In this document: positions 36,779 through 45,170 of the stretch, piece after piece
Position numbering within the stretch: position 1 is the stretch's first letter
How the letters are laid out: each line of letters begins with the position of its first letter
Assembly (NCBI GenBank): GCA_036389675.1
Contig: DASVWI010000035.1
Location: 1 to 64,000, forward strand
DNA from: DASQYE01 sp036389675
Lineage (GTDB): Bacteria; Acidobacteriota; Blastocatellia; Pyrinomonadales; Pyrinomonadaceae
Length of the DNA stretch: 64,000 bases
Direction of reading: 5' to 3'
Program-made: the position numbers and the translations under genes
Notes under the pieces: generated by a model
What the model saw: the letters and a program-made list of their open reading frames with translations, nothing else
The model's database searches: none
Told to the model about the DNA's origin: nothing

Positions 36779-37501
36779 TTAAAGCGAGCCGAGGGGACGC
36801 ACGATGACCTTGATCTTTTCCTGCCGGGAGATACCGGCTGCGGCCTGCATGGCCGCCGTCTTACTCACGTAAGCGCCTATCCTGACGGCGTGCCACACTC
36901 TGGACTGGTCATCGGTTGCCTTCAGAACGATGGGCGTGTATCCCCTGTCCCGCATATCGCGGACGAGTAGATCAGCATTTTTCTCGTCTAGAAATACTCC
37001 GACCTGAACAGAGTAAGAGGGCACGCCAGCCTTGTTCAAATCTTCCGCCACGGGGGCGGAAGCATCCGCCCGTTGAATGACTCTTATGTCTTCGCCGTTT
37101 GCCTGCGGAATCGGCGCGGACGATGACTCGTCGTCGTCGCTGCTGCTGCTGCTCACGGCTATGGGGTTACTGTGGGCCTGTCTGGTGGGCGCGGCAGTGA
37201 TGCTCGGCGGCGCTGCAACTTCGCCGGGCGCGGGAGCTTCGCCCGGGGTGGCGGCGACGGCGGGAGCGGCAGCCGGTCTGGCCGCTTCCGCCACGAGGGC
37301 CGGCTGAGGGCTCAGGGGCTGTAGCGAGATCCGTGCCCGAAGCGCATCCTGTTGCCAGAGCGCGGCGACAGGCGTGGGCGTCTCTTCCTTCAAGCTCGCC
37401 CCGACGAGCAGGCCCGCGACGAACAGCATTATCCCGACGAACGCCAGACCGCCCAGCAGGAAAGAGAATGTCTTATTGTTAAATGAGAAATCGTAGCTCA
37501 T
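36779..37501 (-). CDS. SPOR-domain membrane protein within the T6SS locus
   Basis: The protein has 240 residues. One TM at about 12-35 (FSFLLGGLAFVGIMLFVAGL) is followed by a long Ala/Pro linker with an SSSSSDDDESSS acidic-serine run, then a C-terminal SPOR domain (about 160-238: SYSVQVGVFLDEKNADLLVR...WHAVRIGAYVSKTAAMQ). SPOR domains bind denuded septal glycan. In this place it might tie the T6SS to peptidoglycan or the division site; that is inference. It is distinct in sequence from the SPOR gene at 15995. Confidence 0.82.
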   Translation of the reverse strand: MSYDFSFNNKTFSFLLGGLAFVGIMLFVAGLLVGASLKEETPTPVAALWQQDALRARISLQPLSPQPALVAEAARPAAAPAVAATPGEAPAPGEVAAPPSITAAPTRQAHSNPIAVSSSSSDDDESSSAPIPQANGEDIRVIQRADASAPVAEDLNKAGVPSYSVQVGVFLDEKNADLLVRDMRDRGYTPIVLKATDDQSRVWHAVRIGAYVSKTAAMQAAAGISRQEKIKVIVRPLGSL

Positions 37502-37534
37502 CTGCTTTAACTCCTTCCGAGGTGGGGAGTCCCA

Positions 37535-37921
37535 CTAAGGAATCATCACGGTAAACTCTCCGGGGGTAACGATCTGTATTACCCCGGCCCAGGCGCACAT
37601 CAGCTTGGAGCTGTTATTGAGCGCGGGCATATTGGCGATCAGGACTGTTGGCGCGCCCGTTATCCATGGTGCAGGTGTGACGGGTACGCAGGGCATCGGC
37701 GTCAGGACGCCAAGGGCTGCGGTGGTTGCGGCGGCCACCGCAGGATTGGCCGGCGCGCTACACATGCCAAAGGGCATGATGTTCACCAGCGGCTTATTGT
37801 CCATTATATTAGCATCTGGCGGGCCGGTTAGCACGCGATTTTGGGGAAGGACGACCAGCGAGCTCGGCGCTGCGCCGAAACTGCATTGGAGCATCGCCCC
37901 CGCACATACCTGCATTCCCAT
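37535..37921 (-). CDS. PAAR-like spike-tip protein (DUF4280 type)
   Basis: The protein has 128 residues from the ATG at 37921; a TTG at 37954 could add 11. It has the Cys-containing PAAR-like signature QVCAGAMLQCSFGAAPSSL, then NIMDNKPLVNIMPFGMC, GVLTPMPCVPVTPAPW and a final SKLMCAWAGVIQIVTPG. Such proteins cap the VgrG trimer with a sharp, often metal-bound cone and can carry effectors. No extension domain is fused here. It lies between the YwqK-type repeat gene and the SPOR gene, close to vgrG. Confidence 0.88.
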   Translation of the reverse strand: MGMQVCAGAMLQCSFGAAPSSLVVLPQNRVLTGPPDANIMDNKPLVNIMPFGMCSAPANPAVAAATTAALGVLTPMPCVPVTPAPWITGAPTVLIANMPALNNSSKLMCAWAGVIQIVTPGEFTVMIP

Positions 37922-37972
37922 AGCTTTACGTTGACCATCCTTTCGCGCGGGCAAAAAAGTTCTCTCGCCCGG

Positions 37973-38584
37973 TTAAGCCTGCTGAAGAGTGGGAAAGGGC
38001 GCAGGCTCGCCGTCTTTGAAATAGCCCCTCTGCATGACCTTCCCTTCGGGTGAATAGCCGACCATCTCGCCATGCTGTTTATTGGCCTTATACTGCAATG
38101 CCGTCTGGACACGACCGTTCGGATAATAGGTGATGACGACGCCTTCGAGCTTGCCGTCACGAAACTGCGCTTTCTTCAAAAGAGCGCCGCTCGCGTCATA
38201 CCACACAGACGTGCCTTCAAGTTTCCCCTTCCTGTAGAGAGCCGTTTGAATCACGTTTCCATTTTCGTCATAGGTGGTCGAGTCTCCGTCCGGCAGCCCG
38301 TCCCTGTGCGAGATGACGATCTGCGCCTTGCCTTCCGCGTAGACGATCATATCTCCGTCGAGGAGTCCGTCCCTGAAGCTCATCTTCTGCGCCATCAATC
38401 CCTTCTCGTCGTAGATGATGGTATCGCCGCTCAGCACCCCATCTTTAAAGCAGGCCCGTTGCTTGATCACGCCCGCCTCCGTGTAGGAAACGGCCTCCCC
38501 GTCCAGCAGGCCCTCCTTGAGCACGCAGACTTCTTTGACCTGCCCGTTATCGTAATACGATGTTTGCGTCTCGCTCACCGCCAT
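37973..38584 (-). CDS. YwqK/MORN-like repeat protein next to vgrG
   Basis: The protein has 203 residues from the ATG at 38584 (GTG at 38608 also possible). It is built from about seven repeats of some 22-25 residues, each with 'YDxxGxxxxxxxFxDGxLxGxxxxY' character, e.g. YYDNGQVKEVCVLKEGLLDG, FKDGVLSGDTIIYDEKG, FRDGKLEGVVITYYPNG. This is the family often annotated as a toxin-antitoxin YwqK antitoxin or MORN variant. Lying 48 bases after vgrG, it could be an immunity protein or a spike adaptor. No signal peptide is visible, which favours a cytoplasmic role. Confidence 0.75.
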   Translation of the reverse strand: MAVSETQTSYYDNGQVKEVCVLKEGLLDGEAVSYTEAGVIKQRACFKDGVLSGDTIIYDEKGLMAQKMSFRDGLLDGDMIVYAEGKAQIVISHRDGLPDGDSTTYDENGNVIQTALYRKGKLEGTSVWYDASGALLKKAQFRDGKLEGVVITYYPNGRVQTALQYKANKQHGEMVGYSPEGKVMQRGYFKDGEPAPFPTLQQA

Positions 38585-38632
38585 CCCTTTGACAAGCGCT
38601 CCCCGCACACAGAGCGGAAGCGGCCCTGCTCC

Positions 38633-40525
38633 TTAATTGACCTTCACGAGCGTTCCCTTGATCGTGGTGATGCCGCTGCTCTCGACCGTGTTCGATGCGC
38701 CGCCCTTATTGGTGATAGCCAGCTGCGCCTCGTTGGTCATGGACATCCCGGCCTTGTTCGAGATGGACATCTGCGCTTCGTTGGTCATGGACATCGCCGC
38801 CTTGTTGGTCATGGACATTTGCGTCTCGTGCGTCATGGCCTGCGCGGACTTGAAGGTGACGGAGCCGGTCACGTCGATGGTCAGGTTGCCCGTCACCTTC
38901 AGCTCATAGTTGCCCGTCACCTTGTGCGTAAAGTTCGCTTCGTCGGTGTGCGTCTCGTTGCCCGTGACGGTCTGATCGCGCGTCCCCTTGATCGTGTTCT
39001 TCTCGTTCTTGTCAACTTCTTTGGTGCGGTCGTTCAGGACTTTGATCGTCTGATCTTTCTGCGCGTGGAAATACATCTCCTCGGAATCCTTCTTGTCCTC
39101 GAAGCGTATTTCGTTAAAGCCCTGACCGCCCTTCGAGGTGTTGCTCTTGATGGTGCTCTTGGTCTGCTCGGCGGGCAGCGTGTAGGGCACGACTTGCTGT
39201 GCGTTATAGACCGCGCCGGTGACGAGCGGTCGGTCCGGGTCGCCTTCGAGATAACTGACAATCACTTCCTGACCGATGCGCGGGAGGAAGATGCCGCCCC
39301 ACTGCTTTCCGGCCCAGCCGTAGTCCACGCGTATCCAGCATGAGCTGTTCTCGTCATTCTTGCCATGCTGATCCCAATGAAACTGCACTTTGATGCGGCC
39401 ATACTTGTCCGTCCAAATCTCTTCGCCCGATTTTCCGACGACGATGGCTGTCTGCGTGCCGACGATCGAGGGCTTCGGCGTCAATCGCTGCGGGCGGAAG
39501 GGCACACCCAGAGGAAACGCCTCGAAAGAGTTGTTATAGCTCTCCTGCGTCGCGGCGTGCGAGACCCAGCGCAGCACGTAGCTCTTGTTGGCGTCGGCGC
39601 GGTAATGGTTTTTGAGGTCGAACTTGTAACCAGCGGTGAAGGCCCGCACGTATCCCTCGCCGCGCAGGCTTTTCGCCGGCTGCTCGCAGGCTTCGAGGCG
39701 AACGTTGGCCCTCGTCTCGCCGCCGCCTTTGTCCGCGTGGCCGCCCGGGTACTCATAGATTCTCATCTTGCTGCCCTCGCCCGCGACTTCTACTTTGAGG
39801 TCTGTCGAGGGAGTCTCGAAATTGAAATCATCGAGCGCGTACTTGCCCGTAACGACCTGCTCTTCGATGGTGCAGCGCGTGATGACGTGATCGTTCGTGT
39901 AGGAGACGCTCGATTGCTGGTAGCGCGCGAACTCCAGGCCGGGACAGGACTGGTGTGCGTCCGCATCGTCGGCCAGCACCAGCGTGTGCTTGTCTTCATC
40001 GTGCTCGAAAAAGTAGAAGATGCCGGCGTCCTCCATCAACCGTGAAACGAAGTTGAAGGCGCTTTCGTCATACTGCACGCAATAGTCAAGGGACGGATAA
40101 GTGCCCTTTAAACTATCCTTGTAGTCCGTGAAGCCCAGATCGTCGAAAACCTTCTTGATGATCTGCGGGACGCTCTTGTTCTGGAAGATAAGACAATCGC
40201 TGCTCCTGGTGAGCATCCAGAGCCAGGGGTGTATCTCGGCGTAGTAGGTGGTGAAGCGAGCGTCGTTGTCCTCCTGCATAAAACGCCCGACCACTCCGTT
40301 GATGTAATGCTTCCCGCCGTCGTTGAGCAAGAGTGTGACGGTCAGGTTTTTGCCGACGATGGCGCTGAAATCCAGTTTCCGATCTTCGGAGACCATCTCA
40401 AGAAGGAAGTGGAACAGACCGGAAATCTGCTCTTCACCGCTGAAGGATTTGAGCAGGAGCTTGTTCGGGCCAAGCGGGGTCGTCACCTTCAGATGCAGTG
40501 TGTCTTGCGTGTAGGCGGAGCTCAT
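38633..40525 (-). CDS. vgrG: T6SS spike protein VgrG (TssI)
   Basis: The protein has 630 residues from the ATG at 40525. The gp27-like base (1-380) includes LLLKSFSGEEQISGLFHF and FVSRLMEDAGIFYFFEHDED. The OB-fold (about 400-470) has DKYGRIKVQFHWDQHGKND and GWAGKQWGGIFLPRIGQEVI. The needle has a gp5-like repeat zone from about 520. The C-terminus ends with five octapeptide repeats of MSMTNxAx type (DNA 38699-38818) and a short SSGITTIKGTLVKVN. There is no catalytic extension, so effectors must be carried by adaptors or PAAR. It is followed by the YwqK-like and PAAR-like genes. Confidence 0.95.
   Translation of the reverse strand: MSSAYTQDTLHLKVTTPLGPNKLLLKSFSGEEQISGLFHFLLEMVSEDRKLDFSAIVGKNLTVTLLLNDGGKHYINGVVGRFMQEDNDARFTTYYAEIHPWLWMLTRSSDCLIFQNKSVPQIIKKVFDDLGFTDYKDSLKGTYPSLDYCVQYDESAFNFVSRLMEDAGIFYFFEHDEDKHTLVLADDADAHQSCPGLEFARYQQSSVSYTNDHVITRCTIEEQVVTGKYALDDFNFETPSTDLKVEVAGEGSKMRIYEYPGGHADKGGGETRANVRLEACEQPAKSLRGEGYVRAFTAGYKFDLKNHYRADANKSYVLRWVSHAATQESYNNSFEAFPLGVPFRPQRLTPKPSIVGTQTAIVVGKSGEEIWTDKYGRIKVQFHWDQHGKNDENSSCWIRVDYGWAGKQWGGIFLPRIGQEVIVSYLEGDPDRPLVTGAVYNAQQVVPYTLPAEQTKSTIKSNTSKGGQGFNEIRFEDKKDSEEMYFHAQKDQTIKVLNDRTKEVDKNEKNTIKGTRDQTVTGNETHTDEANFTHKVTGNYELKVTGNLTIDVTGSVTFKSAQAMTHETQMSMTNKAAMSMTNEAQMSISNKAGMSMTNEAQLAITNKGGASNTVESSGITTIKGTLVKVN
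38699..38818 (-). repeat. 24-bp tandem repeat in vgrG (octapeptide x5)
   Basis: Five in-frame units encode MSMTNKAA, MSMTNEAQ, MSISNKAG, MSMTNEAQ and LAITNKGG. They extend the beta-helical VgrG needle by regular turns, and copy number could vary between strains. Confidence 0.85.
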
Positions 40526-40587
40526 GTCGTGTCTATTCGTCCTGATGCCGGGCCGGAAAAGTGTTTCCGGCTTGGCCGTTGATGCGA

Positions 40588-42747
40588 TCAAACCAGAAAC
40601 TTCCTGTTCGGCTCTCTCGGTTTGACAAGCTGGCCGAAGCGATAGGCTTTCAACGCCTTCCTCCACTGCCGGTTCTGTTCCTGTGCCGAGAATTGGTCGA
40701 ACTCCTTTTTGTCGAGCTCAAGGATTTCGCAATCCTCAAGGGCGATGGCCGTCGCCTCCCTGTCTTTGCCGTAAAGAAGCGTCATCTCTCCGAAACACTC
40801 ACCGGGGCCGAGCGTGCCCAGCTTGGTTATCTTCCCGTTATCCTCGCGCCGGCTCAGCTCGACTCTGCCGCGACGAATGGCGAACATGCTCCGGCCAGTC
40901 CGGCCCTGTTGCATAATCACCGGCGACTTCCGGTAAGTCAGCTTCTCCATCAGGTCAATAAGCTTAGCCAGTCGCTCCGTAGACGGACGAAAGTAGAGCG
41001 GCGCTCGCGCGAATGTGGATTCTGAGCGCGGAGCGCTGAGCTTTATGTCGGCCCGCGAATCATCGTGCGGATTCTTGAATTTCAGCTTTTTCATCAAGCC
41101 TATAAGCTCTGCCAGTTGCGTCGGGGGCAGATGAAAGAAGAGCGGAAGGCGCGCGGATTTGAATTCGGAGGGCTGAATGCTGAGCTTGATCTCGACCTGC
41201 GAATCATCGCGCGGAGCATCGCGCCCCTCTTTATTTCGGGCTGAGAATTGGTCGAACTCCTTTTTGTCTAGCTCAAGGATTTCGCAATCCTCAAGGGCGA
41301 TGGCCGTCGCCTCCCTATCCCTGCCGAGCAGGAGCGTCATCTCTCCGAAACAGTCACCGGGGCCGAGGAAGGTGTAAGACTTCTCTTCTCGCTCACCGGT
41401 GGTGCGAATCAGGCCGACGCTGCCGCGACGGATGGCGAACATGCTCCGGCCAGTCTGGCCCTGATGAGTTATCTCCTCGGATTTGCTGTAAGACCGCACC
41501 TTCATCAAGCCTATAAGCTCTGCCAGTTGCGCCGCAGGCAGGCGAAAGAAGAGCGGAAGCCGCGCGGATTTGAATGGCGGCCCGGGGACGTTCGGGTCAG
41601 TCTCCGCCTGCGAATCATCGCGGCCCGCCTTGAGCCACGAAGTCCAGCCGAGCCTTGGCCCGTCCGTCGAGCTCAACGTCATGGCGGGAATCTGCGTGCC
41701 CTTCAGTGTCAGACGAAAACTGACATCCAGAGTGTCGCCCAGATAAAAGCGCGTCAGGTCGCAGAGCGCCCGGAATCTCCAACCGGTCGGGATGAACTCG
41801 TGAAACTGCTGAAGCGTCAGCGGGCCGAGGTGAAGCTCGATTTTCGCCTGCTCGTCCCAGACGTGTGTGCCGAGGACGACCGCCTCCTCGCCGAGCGTTC
41901 GGTTCTGCCCCGAAACGCCTATCTTCGTCCATTGCGTTTCATCCAGCTCGTACCATTGCCCGGCGAACTGTCGCCCCTTGACCCTGATCTTGAAATAATC
42001 GGCCAGAATAATTTCCAGCCCGACGAGCGAGCGTTGTTCGAGGCCGAGCAGCCCTGCATAATGAAGCAGCGAGCGATCTCTGATCTGCATTCGACCGAGG
42101 AGGCCGTCGGTGTTCATGCCGATGACGGAGAAAAGGTATCTGGAGATTTGATCCTGACCGGGAGGCTCATGTTCCAGACCGATGCGGTGCATCTTTCTGA
42201 TGCGATACAGGAGAGAGATGAGCCTGTGATTGAAGATGTCCAGAAAGTCCCTGAGCGCCGTGTCATAGTTGGCGGCGCGCTCGATGATCAACTCCGTGGT
42301 GGGCATGTCCAGAGGGCCGAGCGCGCCCGCGAGCCCCATCAGGTTAACGGTCATCTCGGCGACGGTGACGTTGCCCTGCCGGACTCGCTCGACAATCATA
42401 TCGGTCGTCGGCTTGTCCTTAGACTTGCCGCCGCCGTTCGCCCCGGAATCCTTGAGCCTGACATCGCTTATGTCGCTGGTGGGAAAGCTCAGCTCGACAG
42501 CCGATTTGAAACGCACGAAATCCTTCGGCGCTTCGGCCTTCTCGTAGGCGTACGAGGGGTGGGCCGTCGCAGTCTGGCCGTCGGCGGTCGCCAGTCTGCG
42601 GGCCTCCGCCTCCTCGCGCTTGGTCTGCTCCCACGAATAGAGCGTCTCCAACAGCCTGACCGCCTGAAAAAAATCGAAGCGGTAGCCTTCCGCGAAAAGC
42701 CACGCTATGACAGATTTTTTGTCCTTGCCCCAGCCATAGTCTCCCAT
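40588..42747 (-). CDS. tssG: TssG baseplate protein fused to cyclic-nucleotide-binding modules
   Basis: The protein has 719 residues from the ATG at 42747, about twice the usual TssG length. Residues 1-375 are TssG: EGYRFDFFQAVRLLETLY, NLMGLAGALGPLDMPTTELI, DIFNHRLISLLYR and HEFIPTGWRFRALCDLTRFYLGD (split across the end). Residues 392-502 are a CAP/cNMP-binding domain with FGEMTLLLGRDREATAIA as the phosphate cassette. Residues 529-575 are a truncated copy of its first helix. Residues 579-689 are a second full domain (FGEMTLLYGKDREATAIA). The baseplate might thus sense cAMP or c-di-GMP-like ligands directly. tssF precedes it with a 32-base spacer. Confidence 0.92.
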   Translation of the reverse strand: MGDYGWGKDKKSVIAWLFAEGYRFDFFQAVRLLETLYSWEQTKREEAEARRLATADGQTATAHPSYAYEKAEAPKDFVRFKSAVELSFPTSDISDVRLKDSGANGGGKSKDKPTTDMIVERVRQGNVTVAEMTVNLMGLAGALGPLDMPTTELIIERAANYDTALRDFLDIFNHRLISLLYRIRKMHRIGLEHEPPGQDQISRYLFSVIGMNTDGLLGRMQIRDRSLLHYAGLLGLEQRSLVGLEIILADYFKIRVKGRQFAGQWYELDETQWTKIGVSGQNRTLGEEAVVLGTHVWDEQAKIELHLGPLTLQQFHEFIPTGWRFRALCDLTRFYLGDTLDVSFRLTLKGTQIPAMTLSSTDGPRLGWTSWLKAGRDDSQAETDPNVPGPPFKSARLPLFFRLPAAQLAELIGLMKVRSYSKSEEITHQGQTGRSMFAIRRGSVGLIRTTGEREEKSYTFLGPGDCFGEMTLLLGRDREATAIALEDCEILELDKKEFDQFSARNKEGRDAPRDDSQVEIKLSIQPSEFKSARLPLFFHLPPTQLAELIGLMKKLKFKNPHDDSRADIKLSAPRSESTFARAPLYFRPSTERLAKLIDLMEKLTYRKSPVIMQQGRTGRSMFAIRRGRVELSRREDNGKITKLGTLGPGECFGEMTLLYGKDREATAIALEDCEILELDKKEFDQFSAQEQNRQWRKALKAYRFGQLVKPREPNRKFLV
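40688..41316. repeat. Near-identical 74-bp direct repeat inside tssG
   Basis: Segments 40688-40761 and 41243-41316 match at 73 of 74 bases, 555 bp apart. They encode the same cassette end (EATAIALEDCEILELDKKEFDQFSA region). Identity at synonymous sites shows a recent duplication or gene conversion of the cNMP-binding module. Confidence 0.9.
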
Positions 42748-42779
42748 GGTTCGCAGCTTCCTTCTCGTCGTCCGCCCGT

Positions 42780-44636
42780 TTACAGAATGAATCTCTCCCC
42801 GGCCATGGGCTCCCACGCTTTCCAGATCGTATCGGGTTGCGCGCGCTTCTTGATTTTGAGCTGGGTGAAGGAATTGACCGAAGTGTAGAGCGCGAAGAAG
42901 CTGTTGAGGACAGCGCCGAGCAGAAAGGCGCTGCTCCCGCGATACTTCGCCTCGTCGAAAGTGAGCGTGATTTGTGTGCCCCGGCGAAAGCCTCGCCAGG
43001 CGTCTTGGCCCTTGAGGTAGATGCTCTTTTTGGCTATCTCCATCTCTGTGATGCCGTTGATCTGGTCCTGCGTCGAGGGGCGGTTAGAGGCGCAGTAGAG
43101 CCCGAGGATCTCGCGCAGAGCGTTCAGGGAGTCGCCCCCCTCGGACAGAGAGAGATGGTTGAGCGACAGGTGAGAGATGAGCCGCCAGACTGTGGAGCCG
43201 CCGAGCAGCGGCGAGAGCGGCAGCGACCGCTTGCCGATGAGAGTGATCGTGTGCGTCGGCATCTTGTTCTCGGGATAGAGCACGACGTTCTTGGGCAGGC
43301 GCGTCGGCAGCTCACGATTCGTGCAGAGCGTGTGCGCGTAGACGGTCTGGACGGGCGGGTTGACGGGCTCGAAATTAAGATCGAGGAACGAGATATACAC
43401 CTCCGTGCCGGGGACGTTCTGCCGCGTCGAGTTGCGGCGGACGGCGTGCCAGAAGGCCCTGTGCTTGGTGCTGTCCAGAAAGTGGTTGTAGGAATAGAAG
43501 GGCTCGAAATACTGTGCCGGCTTGTTGGGATCGGACGAGGCCGAGACCGACTGTATGGAGTGAATCTCGGTCGTGCTTTCGCGCCGCTTATCGGCGATCA
43601 AATGATATTCCAGACTTCTGTGATCGACGCGAATCGGCTCGGTCGTCTTCGGAAAGAGATTGATGACCGGCGTGCAGCCCAGGTTGAAGGTATCGGTTGT
43701 GATAAAGAGATTGCCGGCGGGCCTTTCGCGAAGCAGGATGAATAGCTCAAGCATCTCGACCGCTTCGAGGCTTTCAAGATTGTTCTCCAAAAGTCTTAGC
43801 AGATTACGATGGAGGTTCAGCTCAAGGTCGATGAAATGATACTTTTCGGGAAAGTAGAAGTACTCCTGCAAGAGCCTGTAGGCCGGATGAGCATTGGAGG
43901 GGTAGGGCAGCACCTCTTCATCGAGGCCGAACCCGACCCGCGCGATTGCGCCCGGCGGCAGATAGTAGGGTCTCTGGCCCGCTCCCGGCAGGACGGCGAC
44001 CTTCTCCACGTTGGTGAACAAAATCTCGTAGAGCGCGTTGACCAGTATCGGGTCTCCGTTTAAGAAAAAGCGCAGGCGGTCGAGTTGCAACTCCTTCAAA
44101 ACCCCCTTCGGACAGCGCAGTTTCAGATGCAGGACAGCCGCGACGTTGTCCTCCGTGCTGATGAAGCTGACCTCGCTCGTATCTTCGATGGCGGCATAGG
44201 CGATTTGCAGCGGCCAGAGCGTGACCGGATAACAGGTGCGAAAGCGGCAGGTCAGGCTTTCCGGCGTGTTGTGAAAGAGCTGGGTCAGCGCCGGGATGAG
44301 GTCGCCCGTCGTATTCTGTCCCTGCGCCGGATCGGGCTCGAAGCGCGCGATGGACATCGCCGGGATGGGGTTGATCAACTGCGGATAGAGCGTGCCGAGC
44401 AGCGCAGTCGTGATCTCCGGGAACTCTTCGTTCAAGCGAAGCTGAAGGCGCGCGGTCAGGAAGGCGAAGGATTGAATCAGCCGCTCGACGTGCGGGTCGG
44501 CGCACTCGTTATCGCTCAGCTCAAGCCGCCCGGCCAGCTTCTTGTGCGCGGCGGCAAACTCGCTGCCCATCCCGCGCAGGTACGCCAGCTCGTCTCTGTA
44601 GAATTGCAGCAATTCGTCTCTGTCATTCGTTCTCAT
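42780..44636 (-). CDS. tssF: T6SS baseplate protein TssF
   Basis: The protein has 618 residues, standard for TssF/VasA. The N-terminal signature LLQFYRDELAYLRGMGSEFA, then AFLTARLQLRLNEEFPEI and LLGTLYPQLINPIPAMSIARF, is typical. Conserved later strings are LHLKLRCPKG, PRKNVVLYPE-like DLPTRLPKNVVLYPEN and the C-terminal FLLGAVLNSFFALYTSVNSF. With TssE, TssG and TssK it forms the baseplate wedge on the inner membrane. The ATG lies inside the end of tssE (14-base overlap). Confidence 0.95.
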   Translation of the reverse strand: MRTNDRDELLQFYRDELAYLRGMGSEFAAAHKKLAGRLELSDNECADPHVERLIQSFAFLTARLQLRLNEEFPEITTALLGTLYPQLINPIPAMSIARFEPDPAQGQNTTGDLIPALTQLFHNTPESLTCRFRTCYPVTLWPLQIAYAAIEDTSEVSFISTEDNVAAVLHLKLRCPKGVLKELQLDRLRFFLNGDPILVNALYEILFTNVEKVAVLPGAGQRPYYLPPGAIARVGFGLDEEVLPYPSNAHPAYRLLQEYFYFPEKYHFIDLELNLHRNLLRLLENNLESLEAVEMLELFILLRERPAGNLFITTDTFNLGCTPVINLFPKTTEPIRVDHRSLEYHLIADKRRESTTEIHSIQSVSASSDPNKPAQYFEPFYSYNHFLDSTKHRAFWHAVRRNSTRQNVPGTEVYISFLDLNFEPVNPPVQTVYAHTLCTNRELPTRLPKNVVLYPENKMPTHTITLIGKRSLPLSPLLGGSTVWRLISHLSLNHLSLSEGGDSLNALREILGLYCASNRPSTQDQINGITEMEIAKKSIYLKGQDAWRGFRRGTQITLTFDEAKYRGSSAFLLGAVLNSFFALYTSVNSFTQLKIKKRAQPDTIWKAWEPMAGERFIL

Positions 44637-45141
44637 AAAGCTCCAGCATTCCGGTCTTGTTATGCAGGACGATGGGGAAAGTGACGGGCTCGACTGATGT
44701 GCTGTCCTCCGGGTAGGAACGCACCTCTATCACCCTATCGGTCACGAGGTCGGCGTCGATCGTAATCCATAGCTTGCGCTCATGCTCGTCGAAATCCGCA
44801 ATGCTGACGCGGATGTTACGCAGGCGCGGCTCGTAGGCCGCGATGGTCTGGCCGATGATGTTGGCGATCAACTGGCGATCAACTGCATTGTTCGACGAGA
44901 GGGAAGTGAAATCAGGGATGCCGTAATTGATGACAGTCCTCTCCTCTTCAGTGATGAGGTGGAGCGGGACGGGGCAGCGCGTATTGAGCAGCCGCCCCAC
45001 TTCCCGGCGCACAGACTCCCACAGCTTTTTCCTGCTCAGCACGCGGAAGGGCTGCTCTTCTTCCGGCTGATCTGGATCTTCGTCAACCAGCCGCTCGAAG
45101 AGCAGCGCCCGCGCGCCTCCCGTCGTACCGTACTCTTTCAT
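44623..45141 (-). CDS. tssE: T6SS baseplate protein TssE (gp25-like)
   Basis: The protein has 172 residues with the phage gp25/GPW fold. Helix KLWESVRREVGRLLNTRCP is followed by VINYGIPDFTSL, a helix IANIIGQTIAAYEPRLRNIRV and a beta end LWITIDADLVTDRVIEV. The EPRLRNIRV string is the conserved wedge motif that initiates sheath polymerisation. It sits between hcp and tssF, with a 14-base overlap with tssF. Confidence 0.94.
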   Translation of the reverse strand: MKEYGTTGGARALLFERLVDEDPDQPEEEQPFRVLSRKKLWESVRREVGRLLNTRCPVPLHLITEEERTVINYGIPDFTSLSSNNAVDRQLIANIIGQTIAAYEPRLRNIRVSIADFDEHERKLWITIDADLVTDRVIEVRSYPEDSTSVEPVTFPIVLHNKTGMLELYENE

Positions 45142-45170
45142 GATGGGTCGGAATCAGGATGGAGAAAGGC

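Noticed and set aside
38072..39343. + strand open frame of 423 codons rich in RLVGHGHLR-like repeats
   Set aside because: Antisense to the YwqK-like and VgrG genes; the repeats reflect the octapeptide array on the other strand.
41464..42888. Long + strand open frame of 474 codons over tssG/tssF
   Set aside because: It is exactly antisense to well-conserved TssG and TssF sequence and has an Arg/Leu/Asp-rich composition without motifs, as expected from GC-rich codon use.
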